Of a stretch of 12,467 bases of DNA, positions 7,791 to 12,467 are shown piece by piece. Position numbers and translations under genes: made by a program. Numbering within the stretch: position 1 is the first letter of the stretch; the number at the start of each line of letters is the position of its first letter. Below the pieces are notes generated by a model. It saw only the letters and a program-made list of their open reading frames with translations. It was not told where the DNA came from and did no database searches. Origin of the DNA: Schwartzia sp. (in: firmicutes) (lineage in GTDB: Bacteria > Bacillota > Negativicutes > Selenomonadales > Selenomonadaceae); contig JAILNL010000191.1 of NCBI GenBank assembly GCA_024691625.1, positions 1-12,467 of the forward strand. Reading direction: 5' to 3'.

Positions 7791-8884
7791 ATCATATCGT
7801 AGTTTCCGGGTATTACGGCTCGAAAAATGCCGGCGATGAGGCAATGCTCGCCGCAATGATTGAGGTTTTATCCGATTTGGAACCGAAACTGAATATAACC
7901 GTAATTTCGGCAAACCCGGAAGATACAGAGAAACGTCACGGTGTCGCGGCTGTATCATGGCTCGACGTCGGGGCTATTGTTTCGGCACTTAAAAATGCAG
8001 ACCTGATGATTTCCGGCGGCGGCAGTCTTTTGCAGAATGTCACCAGCGGCAGAAGTCTTTACTACTATCTCGGAGTGATTTTTCTGGCGCGGCTTTTGGG
8101 CAAGCCTGTCATGCTCTATGCACAGGGAATCGGCCCTGTATGCGGCGGCTTTGCGCGCTGGCTTATGACGGCGATTTCCAGCAGGGTTTCACTCATTACA
8201 GTGCGTGACCACGGTTCTCTGGAAGAACTCAAAAGTCTCAGCGTTTCCCGGCCGCCTATTGAAGTTACGGCTGATCCGGTGCTGGCTATCCACCCCGTTG
8301 ACAGGGGAATCGGACGTGCGGTTCTTAAACGGTACAAGGCTGACGGAGCAAAGCCTGTAATAGGAATATCCGTGCGTGAATGGCGCGGATGGGTTGGCTA
8401 TAAAAAGGCTATTGCTGAGGCGGCAGACCGTATGGCAGAAGAGCTTGATGCACGCATACTGTTTCTTCCGATGCAGTATCCGGAGGATGTTGAGGCGGCG
8501 AAGCAGATTGCTTCGCGAATGAAGAGCTCTGCAATCATGCTTGATGAAGAGTATACGACCAGTGAGCTTTTATCCATCGTTGGAAATCTGGACCTTTTGA
8601 TTTCCATACGTCTTCATGCACTTATTTTCGCCGGAGTTATGAATGTGCCCATGGTGGGCATTTCATACGATCCGAAAATCGACCGTTTCCTCGATTCCAT
8701 CGGGCAGAAGCCTGCGGCTGATCTCAAAACCGTTACTGCTGACAATCTCATGGAGGACGTCAGGGAAAAATGGAAGCTGCGCGGAGAGGTGCAGGAAAAG
8801 AATACCTCGCTGCTGGCAGAGCTTCGCCGTCTTGCGTTCCGCAATGCCGAGCTTGCTCTTGACCTCATGAAAAATAAGAAATAA
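7787..8884 (+). CDS. csaB: Polysaccharide pyruvyl transferase CsaB
   Basis: CsaB transfers pyruvate from phosphoenolpyruvate to a sugar of the secondary cell-wall polymer, creating the ketal that SLH domains bind in B. anthracis and Paenibacillus. The product is 365 residues, normal for the family. Visible motifs are GYYGSKNAGDEAML at 8-21, the glycine-rich SGGGSLLQ at 76-83, YAQGIGP at 111-117, RLHALIFA at 275-282 and SYDP at 293-296. There is no signal peptide, so it is cytoplasmic. ATG 7787 overlaps the preceding TGA (ATGA), with GAGGAG at 7776-7781, indicating translational coupling. In Negativicutes the outer membrane is tethered by SLH-domain OmpM proteins, and in Selenomonas and Veillonella the reported ligand is polyamine-modified peptidoglycan. 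The real acceptor of this enzyme is therefore uncertain. Confidence 0.93.
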   Translation: MNHIVVSGYYGSKNAGDEAMLAAMIEVLSDLEPKLNITVISANPEDTEKRHGVAAVSWLDVGAIVSALKNADLMISGGGSLLQNVTSGRSLYYYLGVIFLARLLGKPVMLYAQGIGPVCGGFARWLMTAISSRVSLITVRDHGSLEELKSLSVSRPPIEVTADPVLAIHPVDRGIGRAVLKRYKADGAKPVIGISVREWRGWVGYKKAIAEAADRMAEELDARILFLPMQYPEDVEAAKQIASRMKSSAIMLDEEYTTSELLSIVGNLDLLISIRLHALIFAGVMNVPMVGISYDPKIDRFLDSIGQKPAADLKTVTADNLMEDVREKWKLRGEVQEKNTSLLAELRRLAFRNAELALDLMKNKK

Positions 8885-8887
8885 GTG

Positions 8888-8912
8888 AGACCGCTTTCGG
8901 GCGGTCTTTTTT
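8888..8912 (+). terminator. Strong intrinsic terminator after csaB
   Basis: AGACCGC (8888-8894) pairs perfectly with GCGGTCT (8901-8907) around TTTCGG, which contains a TTCG tetraloop closed by a T-G pair. The T-run covers 8907-8912. It begins 3 bp after the csaB stop and ends the lmeA-like/DUF5693/csaB unit. Confidence 0.93.
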
Positions 8913-9000
8913 GTATTATTAGGGAAAAGAAGCATTTTCCTGTGATGTGAAATCGTGTATAACTCGGAAAAAATGTTTTCCAAATCTCTGTAGGCGCGGG

Positions 9001-9047
9001 AACGAGAGCATATAAATAGGCGGCTGGTTTATTTTTCCAGCCTCGTT
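9001..9047 (+). repeat. Possible branched hairpin upstream of ftsE
   Basis: GGCTGG (9022-9027) pairs with CCAGCC (9037-9042) around a T-rich loop, and AACGA (9001-9005) can pair with TCGTT (9043-9047), enclosing it with a one-sided bulge. No T-run follows, so it is not a terminator. It may be chance or part of the regulatory region. Confidence 0.35.
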
Positions 9048-9049
9048 GA

Positions 9050-9097
9050 AATGCCTTAAATCAAAGTTTGCTATGGCAAACTTTGATTTAAGGCATT
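9050..9097. repeat. Perfect 22-bp inverted repeat with 4-bp loop
   Basis: The left arm 9050-9071 is the exact reverse complement of 9076-9097, with TATG (9072-9075) between. No T-run follows on either strand, so it is not an ordinary terminator. The last base of the right arm is the first T of a TATAAT box at 9097-9102. It could be a large operator, a cruciform, or a remnant of a small palindromic repeat element. I saw no second copy in the window. Confidence 0.95.
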
Positions 9098-9102
9098 ATA
9101 AT
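9074..9102 (+). promoter_or_regulatory. Candidate ftsE operon promoter overlapping the inverted repeat
   Basis: TATAAT at 9097-9102 matches the -10 consensus perfectly. At 17 bp spacing the -35 position (9074-9079) reads TGGCAA, only a partial match, and lies in the loop and right arm of the palindrome. A consensus -10 with a weak -35 inside a symmetrical site suggests a regulated promoter. Transcription would begin near 9109, about 54 nt before ftsE. Confidence 0.5.
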
Positions 9103-9162
9103 AGAAGAGATTGAGAGAATTTTGAACTCGGAAATGGAATATGCATGGAGGGGTAAAATTCC

Positions 9163-9849
9163 GTGATTCAGATGAAGGATATTTCAAAGACATATGAGAA
9201 CGGCACTATTGCGCTGGAACGCGTGAATGTGGAGATAGGGAAAGGCGAATTCGTTTTTATTGTCGGCGCCAGCGGTGCAGGCAAGTCAACGTTTATTCGT
9301 CTTTTGTTTCGAGAGGTTCTTCCGTCCAGCGGAGAGCTTATAGTCAACGGCCACGATGTGGTGAATATGGATAACAGTGAGGTTCCGTATCTTCGCCGCG
9401 GACTGGGTGTCGTGTTCCAGGATTACCGTCTTCTTCCGGATAAAACGGTGGCTGAGAATGTTGCCTTTGCGATGCAGGTAATAGAGGCACCGCGCCGCCG
9501 TATGCAGCACAGTGTCAATGCGGTGCTGGATATTGTGGGACTCCGTGACAAATACAAGAATTTTCCGTCCCAGCTTTCGGGTGGCGAGCAGCAGCGTGTC
9601 GCTATCGCGCGCGCTATCGTGAATAACCCGGCGCTTGTCATTGCTGACGAGCCCACGGGAAATCTCGACCCTGAAACGTCATGGGAAATCATGGATATTT
9701 TCAAGCGCATCAACGCAAGCGGAACAACGATAGTCATGGCTACGCATGACAAGCATATCGTTGATACGATGAGAAAGCGCGTCATCGCTATTGAGGGAGG
9801 CAAAATAGTCCGCGACGAGGCGCAGGGGGTATACGGTTATGAAAATTAG
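9163..9849 (+). CDS. ftsE: Cell division ATP-binding protein FtsE
   Basis: FtsE is the cytoplasmic ATPase of the FtsEX complex, which transmits a cytoplasmic signal to wall hydrolases at the division site. The 228-residue protein has a complete ABC ATPase set: Walker [10 protein letters not shown] at 35-43, Q-loop Q86, signature LSGGEQQ at 138-144, Walker B ending DE at 162-163, D-loop NLDP and switch His195. [11 protein letters not shown] is typical of FtsE. The start is GTG 9163 behind GGAGG (9147-9151); an ATG at 9172 is possible but poorly spaced. The 3' end overlaps ftsX by 11 bp, implying coupled translation. Confidence 0.96.
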   Translation: MIQMKDISKTYENGTIALERVNVEIGKGEFVFIVGASGAGKSTFIRLLFREVLPSSGELIVNGHDVVNMDNSEVPYLRRGLGVVFQDYRLLPDKTVAENVAFAMQVIEAPRRRMQHSVNAVLDIVGLRDKYKNFPSQLSGGEQQRVAIARAIVNNPALVIADEPTGNLDPETSWEIMDIFKRINASGTTIVMATHDKHIVDTMRKRVIAIEGGKIVRDEAQGVYGYEN

Positions 9850-10726
9850 TACTTTAGAGTACGTTATCCGCGAGGTATTTTTCTCGCTCCGCCGCAACAG
9901 CTGGATGGCAGTAGCCTCTGTCAGCACGGTTGCGGTATCCTTGTTTATTCTGGGCATGTTCATGATTCTTGTCATGAATATGAACCGCATGGCTGAATCC
10001 CTCGAGTCACAGGTGGAGATAAGCGTCTACCTTAAGGACGAGGTATCTGAAAGCAGCATCGAGGATATCCGCGGCATGCTGGAATCCATGCAGGGCATTG
10101 ATAAGGTGACCTTTGTTGACAAGGCTGAGGCTATGTCCCGCTTCGAGGAACGCCTGGGAGAACAGAAATTCCTGCTTGAAGCTATAGGAGATACGAATCC
10201 TTTACCGAATTCCTTTGAGGTCAAGGTAAAGCACCCTGATATGGTCAAGGCTGCTGCTGATGAGATTGCAAAAATAAAAGGTGTCGAGTCTGCAAAATAC
10301 GGCCAGGACGTGGTCCAGCACATGTTTGATATCACGCGCCTTATCCGCATTTTCGGATTTGCTCTCATGATACTTCTCGGCGGCGCGACTCTTTTTATCA
10401 TTTCAAACACAATCCGCCTGACTGTGTTCGCGCGGCGCAAGGAAATTGCCATTATGAAATACGTGGGCGCTACGGACTGGTTTATACGCTGGCCTTTCCT
10501 GCTTGAGGGTATTGTCCTCGGCTGCTTCGGCGGTGTTTTTGCCGCTTTTGCCCTCAGACTGGCATATGGAATAGTTACAAACAAGATTTACGAAACTCTT
10601 GCATTTTTCCCGCTTATTCCAATGTTCCCCTTTATCGGCTACGTAGGAATCGGAATCATGATATGCGGAATGGCAATCGGAGCCATCGGCAGTACGATTT
10701 CCCTGAAACGTTTCCTGAAGGCGTAA
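9839..10726 (+). CDS. ftsX: Cell division membrane protein FtsX
   Basis: The 295-residue product has the FtsX layout: a cytoplasmic N-terminus, TM1 at about 22-46, an extracytoplasmic domain at about 47-168, then TM2 (169-193), TM3 (219-243) and TM4 (263-288). The motif ARRKEIAIMKYVGATDWFIR between TM2 and TM3 is the characteristic coupling segment contacting FtsE. The outside loop, with SVYLKDEVSESSIEDI and PLPNSFEVKV, is where FtsX binds its hydrolase or activator in other bacteria. ATG 9839 lies inside the end of ftsE, with AGGGGG at 9824-9829. The EnvC-like gene begins 12 bp after its stop. Confidence 0.95.
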   Translation: MKISTLEYVIREVFFSLRRNSWMAVASVSTVAVSLFILGMFMILVMNMNRMAESLESQVEISVYLKDEVSESSIEDIRGMLESMQGIDKVTFVDKAEAMSRFEERLGEQKFLLEAIGDTNPLPNSFEVKVKHPDMVKAAADEIAKIKGVESAKYGQDVVQHMFDITRLIRIFGFALMILLGGATLFIISNTIRLTVFARRKEIAIMKYVGATDWFIRWPFLLEGIVLGCFGGVFAAFALRLAYGIVTNKIYETLAFFPLIPMFPFIGYVGIGIMICGMAIGAIGSTISLKRFLKA

Positions 10727-10738
10727 GGAGGAATCGGG

Positions 10739-11881
10739 ATGAAGAGATGGAAGGAAAGGGCAACGGCGCTGTCGCTGGCGGGCATAATGCTTTTCACTCC
10801 GGCTGCCGTACGGGCTGAGGACGATGATACGGAAGCTCTTGAAGCACAGCTTGAGGAGCTGCAGATTCGTGCCGACGCACAGCAGGCAGAGACTGAGCGC
10901 ATACAGGGGAAAATAGACAGCGTTTCTGAGCAGCTCAGGGTACTTTCCGGATACGTCAAGGACGCGGAGGAGGAGTACGCCGAGGTGCAGGGCGCGCTGG
11001 AGGATACAGAGCGCCGTATTGCGGACAATAAGGAGCTCCTTCGGAAGACACAGGCTGAGCTTAACGAAAAGACACAGCTTCTCTCAAAGCGTGTGAGAAA
11101 CATTTACATGCACGGGCAGATAAGCTATATAGATGTGCTGTTGGGGGCTAAGAGCTTCAATGATTTTCTGACGCGTATGGATCTTTTGACACGCGTAATA
11201 AAATCGGATTACAAGCTTTTGCAGAAGGTGCTGGAGGATAAGCGTGTTGTTGAGAAAGCAAAGGCGCAGCTGGAAAGCGAACGCAAGATGAGGATAGCCC
11301 TTGTCCGCGATGCCGCTTCAAAACGTGCTGAGCTGCGTGCAAGAAAGCATGATAAGGATGTCCTTCTTGAACGCATGGAGAATGATAAGGCGCTTTCGGA
11401 GCAGGCATACCAGGAAATGCTCGCGGCATCGAAAGAGGTTGAAAAACTCATTCAGGCACGCCGTTACCAGTACAGAGGGCCGGCTGTGTCAGGTGCGGGC
11501 GGACTGTTATGGCCTATTGACAGCGACGAAATAACCTCTGATTTCGGATGGCGTACTCACCCTATTACGGGTGATTCGCGTTTCCACAGCGGTGTTGATA
11601 TTGGTGGCGACTACGGTGATCCGGTTTACGCCGCAGCAGCCGGAACTGTTGTTTACGCAGGCTGGATTTCAGGCTACGGCTATGCTGTTATCATTGACCA
11701 CGGGGGTGGAATATCTACTCTCTACGGTCATAACGAGCAGCTTAATGTAGGTGAAGGGCAGAACGTGTCTAAGGGTGATGTTATCGCATACTGTGGCTCT
11801 ACAGGAAACTCAACGGGACCGCACGTTCACTTCGAGGTGCGTGAAAACGGTGAGCCGGTTGATCCTATGAGCTACTTTTAA
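10739..11881 (+). CDS. EnvC-like coiled-coil protein with M23 (LytM) peptidase domain
   Basis: The product is 380 residues, starting at ATG 10739 behind AAGGAGG (10725-10731). A signal peptide ends near AVRA (residue 26). About 30-245 is heptad-rich, charged coiled coil in two stretches separated by NIYMHGQISYIDVLLGAKSF, an arrangement shared with EnvC, PcsB and CwlO. The C-terminal 120 residues are an M23/LytM domain with HSGVD (H283, D287), YGH (H331) and HVH (H362, H364). The zinc ligands and catalytic histidine are thus all present, unlike E. coli EnvC, whose LytM domain is degenerate and only activates amidases. It should sit outside the inner membrane, bound through its coiled coil to FtsX, and may cut peptidoglycan peptides itself. 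The exact bond is not predictable from sequence. Confidence 0.92.
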   Translation: MKRWKERATALSLAGIMLFTPAAVRAEDDDTEALEAQLEELQIRADAQQAETERIQGKIDSVSEQLRVLSGYVKDAEEEYAEVQGALEDTERRIADNKELLRKTQAELNEKTQLLSKRVRNIYMHGQISYIDVLLGAKSFNDFLTRMDLLTRVIKSDYKLLQKVLEDKRVVEKAKAQLESERKMRIALVRDAASKRAELRARKHDKDVLLERMENDKALSEQAYQEMLAASKEVEKLIQARRYQYRGPAVSGAGGLLWPIDSDEITSDFGWRTHPITGDSRFHSGVDIGGDYGDPVYAAAAGTVVYAGWISGYGYAVIIDHGGGISTLYGHNEQLNVGEGQNVSKGDVIAYCGSTGNSTGPHVHFEVRENGEPVDPMSYF

Positions 11882-11901
11882 GAATTAAAGCAGGTGGAAT
11901 T

Positions 11902-12467
11902 TTGCTAAGAAGCAGAAAGAGATATATTTTTGCCCTGTTTGCGGCGGCAGTCGTCGGTTCACTGCTTACAATCGGCGGATTTGCATGGTCGCTTGGGCTT
12001 ACACCGGATAAATACGCGCGGTTTGCCCGTTTCCTCATCATGATGCGCTTCGTGGAAACCCAGTATGTAGATGAGGTAAGCTACGACAAGCTCATGGACG
12101 GGGCCATATCCGGTATGGTGAAATCTCTGGGGGATCCGTACTCGGTCTATCTTGACCCGGAGATGTATAAAAAGCTGATTGAGCAGACAGGAGGCACCTT
12201 CGGCGGAATCGGTGTTGTAATGGGCTTTGAGAATGGAGTGCATATCATGTCCGTACTCGAAGGAACACCGGGAGAAGCTGCGGGGCTTGTGGTCGGAGAT
12301 GAGATACTGGCGGTTGACGGAACGCCGACCTCGTCCATGGATTCTGAGACTACGGCAATGGCTATCCGCGGCGAGGCAGGAACGGAAGTCGTTCTTTTAA
12401 TACGCCACGCTGACGGAACAGAACAGGAATATACCATAACACGTGATAATATTCACGTGAAAACGGC
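11902..12467 (+). CDS. S41 carboxyl-terminal processing peptidase, CtpA type (3' end outside window)
   Basis: The frame is open from TTG 11902 to the window end, 188 codons, behind AGGTGG (11892-11897), 20 bp after the preceding stop. The protein begins MLRSRKRYIF with a hydrophobic anchor at about 8-33. The S41 N-terminal helical region follows, with GDPYSVYLDPEMY at 77-89, then a PDZ domain starting at GGTFGGIG (97-104) and continuing through VLEGTPGEAAGL and GDEILAVDG. The catalytic Ser-Lys pair would lie beyond the window. Such peptidases degrade or trim periplasmic proteins from their C-termini. Placement after an FtsEX-EnvC type cluster is common and suggests processing of wall enzymes, an inference. 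Confidence 0.93.
   Translation, partial: MLRSRKRYIFALFAAAVVGSLLTIGGFAWSLGLTPDKYARFARFLIMMRFVETQYVDEVSYDKLMDGAISGMVKSLGDPYSVYLDPEMYKKLIEQTGGTFGGIGVVMGFENGVHIMSVLEGTPGEAAGLVVGDEILAVDGTPTSSMDSETTAMAIRGEAGTEVVLLIRHADGTEQEYTITRDNIHVKT

Noticed and set aside
9011..9016. TATAAA as a second ftsE promoter -10 box
   Set aside because: No recognisable -35 hexamer lies 16-18 bp upstream.
9050..9097. The 22-bp inverted repeat as an intrinsic terminator
   Set aside because: There is no T-run after the right arm or, on the other strand, after the left arm; csaB already has its own strong terminator at 8888-8912.
8885..9162. A possible small gene, riboswitch or tRNA in the csaB-ftsE gap
   Set aside because: I found no start with ribosome site and sustained frame, no cloverleaf and no riboswitch core that I recognise; only the hairpins and promoter described.

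Overview
The window reads as ordinary chromosome from a diderm firmicute of the class Negativicutes, most likely Selenomonadaceae (Selenomonas, Mitsuokella and relatives). This is inferred from protein style and gene order. A B. subtilis-like SecA and RF2 sit beside a two-partner-secretion type adhesin, an LmeA/DUF2993 protein, a DUF5693 membrane protein, CsaB (the surface-polymer pyruvyl transferase linked to SLH-domain anchoring) and an FtsE-FtsX-M23 peptidase-CtpA cluster. All genes are on the + strand. Non-ATG starts are common (secA, lmeA-like and ctpA on TTG; ftsE on GTG).

Layout. (1) Positions 1-1071 hold the 3' end of a large repeat-containing adhesin, closed by a strong intrinsic terminator. 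(2) A near-consensus promoter at 1189-1217 drives secA (1286-3817) and, 39 bp later, prfB (3857-4964), which needs a programmed +1 frameshift. A hairpin and T-run at 4990-5037 follow. (3) Abutting that terminator is an envelope operon: an LmeA-like lipid-binding protein (5052-5735), the DUF5693 polytopic membrane protein (5739-7790) and csaB (7787-8884, overlapping by 4 bp), closed by a terminator at 8888-8912. (4) A 278-bp gap carries a perfect 22-bp inverted repeat that runs into a consensus TATAAT box. (5) The division and cell-wall operon follows: ftsE (9163-9849), ftsX (9839-10726), an EnvC-like coiled-coil M23 peptidase (10739-11881) and the 5' part of a ctpA-type S41 peptidase (11902 to the window end).

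How the genes work together. SecA exports unfolded envelope proteins, which would include the periplasmic LmeA-like, EnvC-like and CtpA-like products. CsaB, and presumably DUF5693, act in maturing a cell-wall polymer that can hold SLH-domain surface proteins. FtsEX is an ABC-type signalling complex that controls a septal wall hydrolase, and the EnvC-like protein next to it is the obvious partner. The S41 peptidase may trim or degrade such periplasmic factors.

I saw no tRNA, rRNA, CRISPR array, transposase, phage gene or defence system. The window is mostly conserved housekeeping. The points worth a second look are regulatory or architectural: the unusual spacing of the prfB frameshift site, the palindrome at the ftsE promoter, the intact catalytic residues of the FtsEX partner, the uncharacterised DUF5693 ectodomain, and a sharp base-composition step inside the adhesin gene.
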